This document shows, in pieces, positions 41,488-49,321 of a stretch of 64,000 nt of DNA. A program made the position numbers and the translations under genes. Below the pieces are notes generated by a model. That model was not told the DNA's origin. It saw nothing but the letters and a program-made list of their open reading frames with translations, and did no database searches. Source of the stretch: Virgisporangium aliadipatigenens (lineage in GTDB: Bacteria; Actinomycetota; Actinomycetes; Mycobacteriales; Micromonosporaceae). Position 1 is the stretch's first letter, and every line of letters starts with the position of its first letter. The stretch spans positions 1 through 64,000 of the forward strand of contig NZ_BOPF01000022.1 in NCBI RefSeq assembly GCF_016863615.1, given 5' to 3'.

Positions 41488-41526
41488 AGTTCGTGGCGCG
41501 AACTGTATTAGTTCGTGGTGCGAACT
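41488..41526 (-). promoter_or_regulatory. Two tandem 17-bp palindromic operator boxes (MarR type)
   Basis: AGTTCGTGGCGCGAACT (41488-41504) and AGTTCGTGGTGCGAACT (41510-41526) are each perfect 6-5-6 inverted repeats, identical except in the central spacer, and 22 bases apart centre to centre (two helical turns). They lie between marR and the oxidoreductase gene; the second overlaps the end of marR. Confidence 0.8.
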
Positions 41527-41978
41527 TCAACGGGGTCGACGAAAACCTCGGGCACGTCGTTGGCGAGCACCACCCGACCCAGCAGACCGGCCAGCGCGTC
41601 CCGTTCCGCATCCGCCAGCCCGGCGGGCAACTCCGCGATCCGGCGGCACGTCGCCGCGTAGAACTCCCCCGCGACCCGGCTCCCCCGCGGCGTCAACGAC
41701 ACCCGCACGGCACGCGTGTCCCGCCCGTCCGGCACGCGCCGGACCAGCCCGTTGCGTTCGGTCCGGTCCACCAGGCCGGTGAGGCTCGACTTCGCCAGCC
41801 CCAGCACGGCACCCAGGTCGCCCATGCCGTACGGGCCTGCCATCAGCACGCACAGCAACTGTCCCTGCTGCGGGGTCAGGTCGTACTCCCGCGCCGAGCG
41901 GGCGTACACGGCGTTCACCAGGAACGACGCCCGCACCAACGCACTCACGACGCCCATCCCGTCGCCGGTCGCGTTCAT
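41508..41978 (-). CDS. MarR-family transcriptional regulator
   Basis: 156 residues. A MarR winged helix: YDLTPQQGQLLCVLMAGPYG, MGDLGAVLGLAKSSLTGLVD, RTERNGLVRRVPDGRDTRAV, RVSLTPRGSRVAGEFY. It likely binds the palindromic boxes at its own 3' end and controls the flavin oxidoreductase behind it. ATG 41978 overlaps the stop of the GGDEF gene (ATGA), implying translation from the same transcript. Self-repression would then have to come from a site upstream of the GGDEF gene or by roadblock at the boxes. Ligand unknown, probably a phenolic or oxidising compound as for most MarR proteins. Confidence 0.9.
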   Translation of the reverse strand: MNATGDGMGVVSALVRASFLVNAVYARSAREYDLTPQQGQLLCVLMAGPYGMGDLGAVLGLAKSSLTGLVDRTERNGLVRRVPDGRDTRAVRVSLTPRGSRVAGEFYAATCRRIAELPAGLADAERDALAGLLGRVVLANDVPEVFVDPVEVRTTN

Positions 41979-43363
41979 GTCCCGGACCGTAGCACCGCCC
42001 CGTGCACGCGATAGCAGCCCTTGCCCTGCGCCTTCGCGTCGTACATCGCCTGGTCGGCGCGGGCCAGCAACTGATCGCCGCTGACCGCCTCGCCCGACGC
42101 GCTCACGGCGACCCCCACGCTGGCCTGCACGGCACCGGCGAGCGCGGTCACGATCCGTTCGGCGATCCGCACGGCGTGGCGCGGGTCGTCGAGCCGTTCC
42201 ATCAGCACCACGAACTCGTCGCCGCCGAGCCGCGCCACCAGGTCCTTTTCCCGCACGCAGGTACGCAGCCGGGTGGCCGTCTCGATCAGCAGCCGGTCGC
42301 CCGCGGCGTGCCCCAGCCCGTCGTTGACCGCCTTGAACCCGTCCAGGTCGATGAGCAGCAGCGCCACCGGACCGGTCGAGTGCTCGAGACGTTCCGTGAA
42401 GGCGGCCCGGTTGGCGAGCCCGGTCAGCGGATCCTCGAACGCCTGGCGCCGCAACCCCTCGGTCAGGTCCGCGGTCCGCAGCGCCAGCTCGACCGTGGGC
42501 CGCATCGCGCGCACCCCGTGGATGACGTTCTTCGACAGCCGCTGGCCGCCGACCGACGCGAGCACCACGGGACGCTCCCCCTCCAGCCCCAGCGACACCG
42601 CGAACCCGTCCGCCGGCGGCGCCTCCCCCTCGGCCGGGGCGACGACGGTCCACCCCCCGTCCCCCTGAACGGCCACCACCATCCGCTCGGCGGGCGTCTC
42701 CACCAGCGCCGTGGCGGCCCGGTGCACCGACTCGTAGACCTGTGCGCGGGTGTGCGCGGCGACCAGCGCCACCCCGGCCTGGAGCACGATCGTGTCGCGG
42801 GCGACCAGGCGTTCGTAGCGCCCGACGATCGCGGCCACCACGTAGGAGATCAGGCAGCCCCACAGCAGCCCAACGATCCCGGCCGCCGATTCCATGACGG
42901 TGGTGCCCGGGTCGATGCCGAACCGCAGCTTGCCCATCACGCAGGCCGTGACGATCGCCTGCACGACGACGCAGTGCAGCAGGCAGCGGCGGGCCGACCC
43001 GAAGAGCCCCATCAGGAACACGGTCGTCTGCGCCAGGATCAGCCCGACCTGCAGCGGCCCGTCGACGGCGGAGGCGACCGCGATGATCAGCAGCTGGGTG
43101 AGGTGGCTGCTGTTCGTGACCCGACCCCGCCGGTACTGGCGGACCAGCGGCCAGATCATCGCGACCGCCGCGCCGGTGGCGACCAGGTACAGCAGGCTCT
43201 CCCCCGTGGCGAGCACCGCGTAGCACCCCACCGCGACCGCCATCGTCGAGGTCGCGGCGATACTGACGAAACGGATGCGCTTCAGCGGGCCCGCCGGCCA
43301 CCGGATCAGACGGGCGAGCCGTTCGGCGCGGTTCTCCGGTGCCGCGGCGTAGTCCCGATCCAT
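41975..43363 (-). CDS. Membrane-bound GGDEF diguanylate cyclase
   Basis: 462 residues from ATG 43363. About six membrane helices in residues 28-180, a GAF-like middle region, then a GGDEF domain with DPLTGLANRAAF, DLDGFKAVNDGLGH and the intact active site LGGDEFVVLME. An inhibitory I-site RxxD (REKD) lies five residues before GGDEF, so product feedback is expected. It should make cyclic di-GMP. A TTG-started longer form (to 43429) is possible but lacks a ribosome-binding site. The end overlaps marR by four bases, an unusual pairing. Confidence 0.9.
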   Translation of the reverse strand: MDRDYAAAPENRAERLARLIRWPAGPLKRIRFVSIAATSTMAVAVGCYAVLATGESLLYLVATGAAVAMIWPLVRQYRRGRVTNSSHLTQLLIIAVASAVDGPLQVGLILAQTTVFLMGLFGSARRCLLHCVVVQAIVTACVMGKLRFGIDPGTTVMESAAGIVGLLWGCLISYVVAAIVGRYERLVARDTIVLQAGVALVAAHTRAQVYESVHRAATALVETPAERMVVAVQGDGGWTVVAPAEGEAPPADGFAVSLGLEGERPVVLASVGGQRLSKNVIHGVRAMRPTVELALRTADLTEGLRRQAFEDPLTGLANRAAFTERLEHSTGPVALLLIDLDGFKAVNDGLGHAAGDRLLIETATRLRTCVREKDLVARLGGDEFVVLMERLDDPRHAVRIAERIVTALAGAVQASVGVAVSASGEAVSGDQLLARADQAMYDAKAQGKGCYRVHGAVLRSGT

Positions 43364-43432
43364 GCTTCGACCATCGGAGGCGGACCGAGCCGCTTGAGCC
43401 GATTCTGAGGGAACGCCTACCGCAGCCAAATA

Positions 43433-44197
43433 TCAGTCCAAACGTACGACCAGCGGGCGGTGGTCCGAGACCGGTACCACCGGCGTCGTCACCTCCACGA
43501 CGCGCCGGTCGACCGTGGGGTCGAGCAGCACGTGATCCAGTTGGATGCGCGGGTCCGGCGACGGGAACGTCGCACCCCCCGCCGCGACCCGCCAGCCGGT
43601 GGCGAACCCCGCCACGCGCGCCGGCAGGTTGAGGTCGCCGAGCAGGATCCGCGGGCCGGGCAGCGCGCGCAGGGCACGCACGACGCGGCGCAGCTGGCGG
43701 AAGTTCCACCCGGGAACCCAGGACAGGTGCGTGGTCGCCACCGTGTAGCGGCCGGCGGGCGTGCCGATCACGGCGGCCAGCAACACGCGGGGCTCGTCCG
43801 GCATGAGCACGATCTTCCCCGGTCCGACCGGCATCGGGGAACGCCCCGGTGCGGCCGGCAGCCGGTGCACCAGCCAGCGTTCGACCGGCCAGCGGGAGGC
43901 CAGCGCCACGCCGTACTGCGGCAGGTCGTGCGCCGACTCGGAATCCGTCGCGGCGCGGAACTCCTCGCCGGGCGTTCCCACGACTGCCGGAACGAAGCGG
44001 TGCGCGACGGCACCGATCGCCTCGGCCGCGACGGCCGCCAGGTCGTGTCCCCCGCTGCGGGGCTGGTTGCGGTCGACCTCCTGGAGCCCCAGCACGTCGG
44101 CGTCGAGCCCGCGGACGGCGTCGCGCAGCCGCTCCGGCTCGACGAGCCCGTCATGCAGCGAACGGCCGTGCAGGATGTTGAAGGTCGCGAGGCGCAC
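43433..44197 (-). CDS. Endonuclease/exonuclease/phosphatase-family protein
   Basis: 254 residues. The EEP fold is shown by RLATFNILHGRSLHDG, LQEVDRNQPRSGGHD, the YTVATTHLSWVPGWN strand, LLGDLNLPA, and the final VSDHRPLVV; these hold the catalytic Asn, Glu, Asp, Asn and His. It may cleave DNA, RNA or phospholipid/inositol phosphates. A TATAGC -10-like element lies only eight bases before the GTG start, suggesting a leaderless or nearly leaderless message. It is divergent from the CDF exporter across a palindrome. Confidence 0.87.
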   Translation of the reverse strand: MRLATFNILHGRSLHDGLVEPERLRDAVRGLDADVLGLQEVDRNQPRSGGHDLAAVAAEAIGAVAHRFVPAVVGTPGEEFRAATDSESAHDLPQYGVALASRWPVERWLVHRLPAAPGRSPMPVGPGKIVLMPDEPRVLLAAVIGTPAGRYTVATTHLSWVPGWNFRQLRRVVRALRALPGPRILLGDLNLPARVAGFATGWRVAAGGATFPSPDPRIQLDHVLLDPTVDRRVVEVTTPVVPVSDHRPLVVRLD

Positions 44198-44230
44198 GCG
44201 CCTACGCTATATGCGCCTGATCACGAAGCC

Positions 44231-44243
44231 GACAACCGTTGTC
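44231..44243. promoter_or_regulatory. Palindrome in the divergent EEP/CDF promoter region
   Basis: GACAACCGTTGTC is a perfect 6-1-6 inverted repeat. It overlaps the likely -35 of the reverse gene and sits 45 bases before the CDF start, whose -10 (GATAAT, 44275-44280) ends seven bases before the ATG. The 6-1-6 layout resembles Fur/Zur-type boxes, which would suit a metal exporter, but the bases do not closely match known boxes. Confidence 0.5.
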
Positions 44244-44287
44244 ATAGCCGACTTTTCTTTTGGAGTTCGTACCGGATAATCGGCGGA

Positions 44288-45196
44288 ATGGGAGCGGGTC
44301 ACGATCACGGGGCGGATGCGCGGCACGCCGCGGCCTCTTCGATGACGCGCCTGTGGACGGCACTCGGAATCGTTTTCGCCTTCGCCGTCATCGAGGCCGT
44401 CGCGGCCTGGTACACGGATTCTCTCGCGCTCGTTTCCGACGCCGGACACATGTTCACCGACGTGCTGGCGCTCGGGATGGCGCTCGCCGCCGTGACCGCC
44501 GCGCGCCGCACGACAGCCCGGCACAGCTTCGGCCTGTACCGGCTGGAGGTGCTGGCCGCGCTCGCCAACGCCGTGCTGCTCGTCGGCGTCGCCGGCTGGG
44601 TCGCCTGGGAGGCGGCGCACCGCTTCGGCGACCCGCCCGAGCTGCCCACCGGCCCGATGGCCCTGGTCGCGGCCGCCGGGCTGATCGCCAATGTGGTGGC
44701 GTTCGCGCTGCTGCGCCAGGGTGCCGAGCACAGCCTCGCCGTCCGCGGCGCCTACCTGGAGGTGCTCGCCGACCTCGCCGGCTCCGTCGGTGTGTTGGTC
44801 GCCGCCGGCGTCATCGCGACGACCGGGTGGCGCTGGGTCGACCCGCTGGTGGCGGTGGCCGTGGCGGCGTTCATCCTGCCGCGCACGTGGAAGCTCGCCG
44901 GCGCCGCCGTGCGGGTGCTCGTGCAGGCCGCCCCGGCCGGGCTGGACCTGTCGACGGTCCGCGAACGCCTCGCCACCGTGCCCGGCGTACTCGACGTGCA
45001 CGACCTGCACGTGTGGACGCTCACCACCGGCATGGACGTCGCCAGCGCCCACCTGGCCATCGACCGGGACGCCGACTTCGCGCACGTGCTCGACGGCGCG
45101 CGGGAGCTGCTGCACGACGAGTACCACATCGAGCACGCCACCCTGCAGGTCGAACCGGCCGCGGCGGGGAAGGCCTGCGGGCACCCCGGATGGTGA
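44288..45196 (+). CDS. CDF-family cation efflux protein
   Basis: 302 residues, six membrane helices and a C-terminal cytoplasmic domain. Metal-site helix 2 has ALVSDAGHMFTD (His/Asp pair) and helix 5 has AYLEVLADLAGSVGV, where the usual HxxxD is ExxxD. The N-terminus is His-rich (AGHDHGADARH). The family exports Zn2+, Co2+ or similar ions in exchange for protons; the Glu at helix 5 may shift preference. The ATG lies seven bases after a GATAAT -10 element, so the message is probably leaderless. The C-terminal DLHVWTLTTGMDVASAHLAI is standard. Confidence 0.92.
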   Translation: MGAGHDHGADARHAAASSMTRLWTALGIVFAFAVIEAVAAWYTDSLALVSDAGHMFTDVLALGMALAAVTAARRTTARHSFGLYRLEVLAALANAVLLVGVAGWVAWEAAHRFGDPPELPTGPMALVAAAGLIANVVAFALLRQGAEHSLAVRGAYLEVLADLAGSVGVLVAAGVIATTGWRWVDPLVAVAVAAFILPRTWKLAGAAVRVLVQAAPAGLDLSTVRERLATVPGVLDVHDLHVWTLTTGMDVASAHLAIDRDADFAHVLDGARELLHDEYHIEHATLQVEPAAAGKACGHPGW

Positions 45197-45205
45197 GCGG
45201 GGGCA

Positions 45206-45272
45206 TGTCGAAGTGGTCGGTCGAGCCGAGGCGGCGCCTGAGGCCGCCGCAGGCCGGCCAGCCACTTTGACA
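45206..45272. repeat. 67-base composite palindrome (terminator or REP-like element)
   Basis: TGTCGAAGTGG (45206-45216) pairs with CCACTTTGACA (45262-45272) with one mismatch, and the interior contains GGCGGC/GCCGCC and GGCCGGCC stems. It follows the CDF stop by nine bases. The size and nested symmetry look like an interspersed palindromic repeat that may also serve as terminator. Confidence 0.55.
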
Positions 45273-45294
45273 CACCCCCGAGTATCCTCGCAGC

Positions 45295-45681
45295 GTGTTC
45301 TGGACTCCCGGGTGGCTGCTGCGGCACGCTCTCGCGGTCGTCCTGATCGGCGGGTTCCTCGGACTGGGCTGGTGGCAGGTCGGCCGGGCCGCCGAGGGCA
45401 ACATCCTCAGCTACGGGTACGCCGTCGAGTGGCCGGTGTTCGCGGGGTTCGTGGCGTTCGTCTGGTACCGGGAGGTCAAGCGGGCGCTGGCCGAACGCGC
45501 GGCCGCCCGCGGCGACTCGGGTGTGCCGGCGGCCCCGGCCCCGTTGCGGCCCCGGCGGCCCGTGCCCGTACCGGCCGCGCCGGACGACGAGGACCCGCAG
45601 CTCGCGGCGTACAACCGCTATCTCGCCTGGCTGGCCGCCAACCCCGACGCGCGGCCGTCGGACTATCGAGGGGACGTGTAG
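45295..45681 (+). CDS. Conserved actinobacterial membrane protein
   Basis: 128 residues from a GTG. Two membrane helices (about residues 8-27, [20 protein letters not shown], and 42-60, [20 protein letters not shown]) are followed by a Pro/Ala-rich cytoplasmic part and a conserved-looking [20 protein letters not shown] tail. I recognise the pattern as a common actinobacterial membrane protein usually next to a DUF3817 gene, as here, but know no function. It is four bases upstream of that gene, so the pair is one transcript. Confidence 0.78.
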   Translation: MFWTPGWLLRHALAVVLIGGFLGLGWWQVGRAAEGNILSYGYAVEWPVFAGFVAFVWYREVKRALAERAAARGDSGVPAAPAPLRPRRPVPVPAAPDDEDPQLAAYNRYLAWLAANPDARPSDYRGDV

Positions 45682-45685
45682 ACGG

Positions 45686-45991
45686 ATGGGCTCGGCCCTG
45701 ACCAGGTTCCGGTACATCGCGTGGATCGTCGGCGTGGTGCTGATCATCCTGATGTTCGTCGCGATGCCGATGAAGTACATCGGGGACGACCCGACGATGG
45801 TGCAGCTCGTGAGCCCGGTACACGGGTTCCTCTACATGGTGTACATCGTGGCGGCGTTCATGCTGGCACAGCAGCAGCGGTGGTCGCTCAAGCGCACGAT
45901 CCTGCTGCTGTTGGCGGGGACGATTCCGGTGCTGTCGTTCGTGGCGGAGCGCTGGGCCACCAACCACGCCCGCGAAGCCGTCCCCGCGTAG
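45686..45991 (+). CDS. DUF3817-family integral membrane protein
   Basis: 101 residues, three membrane helices: RFRYIAWIVGVVLIILMFVA, VSPVHGFLYMVYIVAAFMLA and KRTILLLLAGTIPVLSFVAE. The short FRYIAW...AMPMKYIGDDP...VHGFLYM pattern is typical of DUF3817. The biochemical function is not known; in some genomes related proteins stand next to respiratory or metabolite-export genes. It follows the previous membrane gene with no room for a separate promoter. Confidence 0.85.
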   Translation: MGSALTRFRYIAWIVGVVLIILMFVAMPMKYIGDDPTMVQLVSPVHGFLYMVYIVAAFMLAQQQRWSLKRTILLLLAGTIPVLSFVAERWATNHAREAVPA

Positions 45992-46072
45992 CTCTCTTTT
46001 TTACGCGGGTCCGCCGGGGGCGCGACCGCTGCCTCCCGGGCCGCACCGCTGCGCTGCCACGCCCGCGTACGG

Positions 46073-46432
46073 TCACACCGCGATGTGATCGAAGATGTCG
46101 GCGTCCGTCTCCCGCTGCCATTCCGGCATCGCCGACCAGTCCGCGACGTACGCGGGCTTCGGGTCGCCGAAATGCGCGTACATCTGGCCGATCCAGCAGA
46201 GTGCGACGAATCTGCCCTTCTGCTCGCGGCTCAGTTTCGTCGCGGCACCGTCCGTCACCGCCAGGAATGAGCGAACCTGTTCGTACACCGCTGCTGCGGC
46301 CCGGCGCTCCCACTCCGGGGTGTCTTCCCAGGGCGTGACGTACGACGCCTTCGGCTCACCCGGAAAGTGGCGACGCACCCCGGCTATCCACGCCGCACGG
46401 AAGATCCGGCCGCCGTCCACGCCCTCGGTCAT
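46073..46432 (-). CDS. Two-repeat protein of unknown function next to an XRE regulator
   Basis: 119 residues built from two copies of a 45-residue unit. Copy 1 (about residues 9-55) has IFRAAWIAGVRRHFPGEPKA and SYVTPWEDTPEWERR; copy 2 (about 73-118) has RFVALCWIGQMYAHFGDPKP and AYVADWSAMPEWQRE. Shared landmarks are W-I-x(4)-HF-G-PK-x-YV-x-W-x(3)-PEW, rich in aromatic residues. No family was recognised. GAGGGG precedes the ATG. It is divergent from the XRE gene, and the intervening palindrome could control both. Confidence 0.68.
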   Translation of the reverse strand: MTEGVDGGRIFRAAWIAGVRRHFPGEPKASYVTPWEDTPEWERRAAAAVYEQVRSFLAVTDGAATKLSREQKGRFVALCWIGQMYAHFGDPKPAYVADWSAMPEWQRETDADIFDHIAV

Positions 46433-46478
46433 CGATTCCCCTCACAATCCGGTCACCCCTGATCAGCAATCCGCAGCC

Positions 46479-46500
46479 TAGACTCAGCCGCGTCGGCTGA
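46479..46500. promoter_or_regulatory. Promoter/palindrome between the repeat protein and the XRE gene
   Basis: TAGACT (-10-like, 46479-46484) is followed at once by TCAGCC-GCGTC-GGCTGA (46484-46500), a 17-base perfect inverted repeat at the expected transcription start of the XRE gene, consistent with auto-repression. Confidence 0.5.
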
Positions 46501-46517
46501 CCGAGGGAGACCATGCG

Positions 46518-47728
46518 ATGACCGGCGTGACCAATATCGGCGAGCAACTCGGACGCCTACGGACCCAGCGCGGTCTGACGCAGGAGCAATTACACGAACG
46601 GTCCGGTGTCTCTGTCGACGTCATCAAAAAGCTGGAACAGGGCACCCGCTCGACATGCCGCATCGGGACTCTGGTGAGCCTTGCCGAAGCGCTGGACGCC
46701 AATGTGTCTGTGTTGATCACTCCACGCACCCGGCTGGCGCCACTCGACGAGCACGACCCGGCGCTCGACGCCATCCGACAGGCGGTCACCTGCGGCAGCA
46801 TCCCCGGATTGGACGAGCCAGACGAGCCGGAGCCGGCCGTCCCGACTCTCGCCGAGGGCGCTGCGACGGCGTGGCGGGTGTGGCAGCGAGGTGACTACTC
46901 CACCGTCGCGGCGCTGCTTCCGACGTTTGTCGCCGAGGCACGTCATGCCTGCCGGGACCTGGCCGGTGATGATCGGGTCGAGGCGTTCGGCCACCTCGCG
47001 TCCGCCTATGAGACTGCGGCGGGAGTCGCCATCATGCTCGGCATGGACGACCTGGCGTGGCTGGCCGCAGAACGCGCCGTCGCCGCCGGCGAGCAGAGCG
47101 GTACCTCCGTCGTCGCCGCCTCGTCCCGCCATTGGGCGGCCTGGATCCTGCGCCGCCAGGGCCGCTACGGCGAGTGCGTCTCGTTGGCGACCCGCGCCGC
47201 TGAAGAACACGAGCCGAGCCTGATGCGCGCGAGTGACGCCGAGCTTGCCGTATGGGGCGGGCTGCTCGTGACCGCGTCCGGCGCGGCAGCCCGTGCGGAC
47301 CGGCCCGAGCAGGCCGACGAGTTGCTGTCCTACGCACGCGGTGCCGCTGCGAGGCTCGGACGGGAACACACCGACCGCTGGTCGGTGTTCGGTCCCCGCC
47401 TTCTCGCGCATACGGCGGTCATGAACGCGGTCGAAGGCGGCGATTACGAACGGGCTCTACACCTGGCGGAAACCGTGGACCAGACGCGGGGAACCATGCC
47501 GCCGACGTGGGAGGCGCGTTATCTGCTCGGCCTGGCCCAGGCACAGGTCGAACGCCACAAGGACCAATCGGCGGTGCGTCGTTGACTCAGGCGGTCCAGG
47601 TGGCACCCGAATGGGTGCGCTATTACCGCCTTGCCCGGGACGTGACATTGGATCTGTGGCAGCGGCCGGTGCGACGCCACAGCAACCAACTCGCCAATGT
47701 GGCCCGACACCTCGGACTGCCGAACTAG
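46518..47728 (+). pseudogene. XRE-family regulator with helical-repeat domain, frameshifted near its end
   Basis: The intact frame (46518-47585, 355 residues) has an N-terminal HTH_XRE (NIGEQLGRLRTQRGLTQEQL, SGVSVDVIKKLEQG) and a long TPR-like helical domain. It stops early after DQSAVRR. The expected C-terminus continues in the +2-shifted frame as SLTQAVQVAPEWVRYYRLAR and ends with VARHLGLPN at 47728. One added base (for example G near 47576) would join the two without a gap. Either the gene is truncated by a real deletion or the assembly has an error. Such regulators are abundant in Actinobacteria and often control a small partner gene nearby. Confidence 0.75.
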
Positions 47729-47858
47729 AAACCATGCTGGGACACTGCGCCCTCCTATGTGCGTTCGGAGGGACAGCCCACGCACCGACGGGGGCACCAC
47801 GTCCCATCTGCTGGCCGCAGTCCTAGGTGTGGGCACAAGCGGCCCCTTCCGCCCGGAT

Positions 47859-47893
47859 CCCTCCTCAATCGAGAATTGAGTCAATGAGGAGGG
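47859..47893 (+). promoter_or_regulatory. Hairpin covering the ribosome-binding site of the next gene
   Basis: CCCTCCTCA (47859-47867) pairs perfectly with TGAGGAGGG (47885-47893), which is the Shine-Dalgarno sequence of the gene starting at 47898. A competing stem, CTCAAT (47864-47869) with ATTGAG (47875-47880), would free the site. This could be a translational on/off switch. Confidence 0.6.
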
Positions 47894-47897
47894 ACTC

Positions 47898-48221
47898 ATG
47901 ATTGAGCTGATCGACCCGTGTCTCGGGCAAGGCAATTTTGACCATCCTTGGTGGTGCAATCGCCGATACTGTGGAATGTCGAACCCTGTCCCCTGCCATA
48001 TGAGTACACCCCGACGAATAAGCGGAGATCGCGCCGGCGGGATCGTAATCACCATGCAGCTTTCCTGCGTGATCGACGAGCCGCTGGAGCTGGCCCCGGT
48101 CTCGATCGAACTGGTGATGCGTGATCCGGTCACCGGCAAAGCGGGTCGATTCCTCCTGGACAAAGAGGTCGCATCGCCATTCCACGCGTCACTCGGCGAA
48201 CTGCTACCGATAACGAGCTAG
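47898..48221 (+). CDS. Small Trp/Cys-motif protein, unknown function
   Basis: 107 residues with an early CNRRYC-type motif (DHPWWCNRRYCG) followed by a beta-rich region (IVITMQLSCVIDEPLELAPV, SIELVMRDPVTGKAGRFLLD) and a final ASPFHASLGELL helix. I have an unverified recollection of similar short proteins with a WC-x(n)-C start, about 90-110 residues, beside XRE regulators in actinomycetes; their function is not known to me, and the Cys/His set might bind zinc. The ATG has a perfect GAGGAGGG ribosome-binding site that is locked in a hairpin. The TetR remnant begins three bases after the stop. Confidence 0.65.
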   Translation: MIELIDPCLGQGNFDHPWWCNRRYCGMSNPVPCHMSTPRRISGDRAGGIVITMQLSCVIDEPLELAPVSIELVMRDPVTGKAGRFLLDKEVASPFHASLGELLPITS

Positions 48222-48224
48222 CCG

Positions 48225-48841
48225 ATGACCCTTGACTCGAAGTGGCCGGAGCGTTCACTGCGCGCCGACGCGCTTCGTAACAGAATTCGAATCCTCGTCG
48301 CCGCCGAGACGGTGTTCGCCGCCAAGGGTCCCGCCGCTGCGGTCGAGGATGTCGCCCGCCTCGCGGGAGTCGGCGTCGGCACGGTGTACCGGCACTTCGC
48401 GACGAGGGAGGCGCTGCGGGATGCGGTATTCGCCGGCCGGCTGCAACGACTCACCGACCATGCCGAGCACGCGGCGCGCAATCCGATCCGGGACGGGCAT
48501 TCCTCGACTTCTTCGCCGGAATGGTCGGCGAGAATCCCACCGACAAGCGATTCTCGGACACGCTTGCCCGAGCGGGACAGGACGCAGAGGCAGCCGCGAC
48601 CCGTCCCGATCACCCGCTGCACGCCGCTCTCGGGCGCCTACTTGACCGCGCCCAACGCTCCGGCCAGGTACGACCGGACGTCGACACCGCCGTTGTCATC
48701 GCGGTGATGGTGGGAACGGCCTACGCGCTTCGGCAGGTCGGCCATCATGTCGGCGGACGAACCAGCGCGCTCGCGGTTGTTGTCGACGGGCTGCGCCGAA
48801 GTGCTTCGGCGCGAGGCAGACGACGCCGCGAATGGCGGTAG
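48225..48841 (+). pseudogene. TetR-family regulator, frameshifted
   Basis: The first frame encodes a TetR HTH (IRILVAAETVFAAKGPAAAV, EDVARLAGVGVGTVYRHFAT, REALRDAVFAGRLQRL) up to about 48495. The C-terminal domain then continues in another frame (AFLDFFAGMVGENPTDKRFS, HPLHAALGRLLDRAQRSGQV, VDTAVVIAVMVGTAYALRQV) to 48841. A single missing G in the GGG at about 48496 explains the break: GACGGGGCATTC would read D-G-A-F. It is a second one-base lesion within 1 kb. The protein would be truncated or misfolded as it stands. Confidence 0.78.
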
Positions 48842-48882
48842 CCCGATGACTGGTCTGAACCCGTTGGTGGAAGTATGTCGAT

Positions 48883-49317
48883 GTGAAAAGTGATGTTTTG
48901 CGCCACCGGTTCACCGTGCCCGCACCGCCTGAGGTGGTGCTTTCGCACCTGCTGGAGCCGGCCAGCTACGTGGGGCTCAACGGACTGGTGGTGGCCGTTC
49001 GGGACATCCGCGAGGAGGAGGGCAGCATCGCCTACACGGCGATCGAGCGGCTGCCCGTCCTCGGGTTCCACTTCCACAACGCGCTCAGGGTCCGGGTCCG
49101 GAGCGAGGAGGGCGGCACGCGGTTCGTCATGGAGGTCGGCGCTCGGGGCGGTGTGCGGGTGAAGGTCGAGACCGATCTGGCGCCCGCACCCGAGGGGTCC
49201 GTGGCCGACGACACGATCACCTTGACCGCGGCGGCGCCGGTGCGCAGCTACGCCCGCAGGCAGGCGCGCGCCGGCCAGTTGCAGCGGGCACGCACCCTGG
49301 CGGCCCGGCTGGCCTGA
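48883..49317 (+). CDS. SRPBCC-family protein
   Basis: 144 residues of a helix-grip fold: RHRFTVPAPPEVVLSHLLEP, YVGLNGLVVAVRDIREEEGS, IAYTAIERLPVLGFHFHNAL, then RVKVETDLAP and a C-terminal helix QARAGQLQRARTLAARLA. This is the general layout of polyketide-cyclase/START-like proteins that bind a hydrophobic ligand. Neither ligand nor reaction can be named. GTG 48883 is the start; an ATG for the neighbouring frame is not credible. It ends tail-to-tail with the Clp_N gene across a hairpin. Confidence 0.75.
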   Translation: MKSDVLRHRFTVPAPPEVVLSHLLEPASYVGLNGLVVAVRDIREEEGSIAYTAIERLPVLGFHFHNALRVRVRSEEGGTRFVMEVGARGGVRVKVETDLAPAPEGSVADDTITLTAAAPVRSYARRQARAGQLQRARTLAARLA

Positions 49318-49321
49318 CCCC

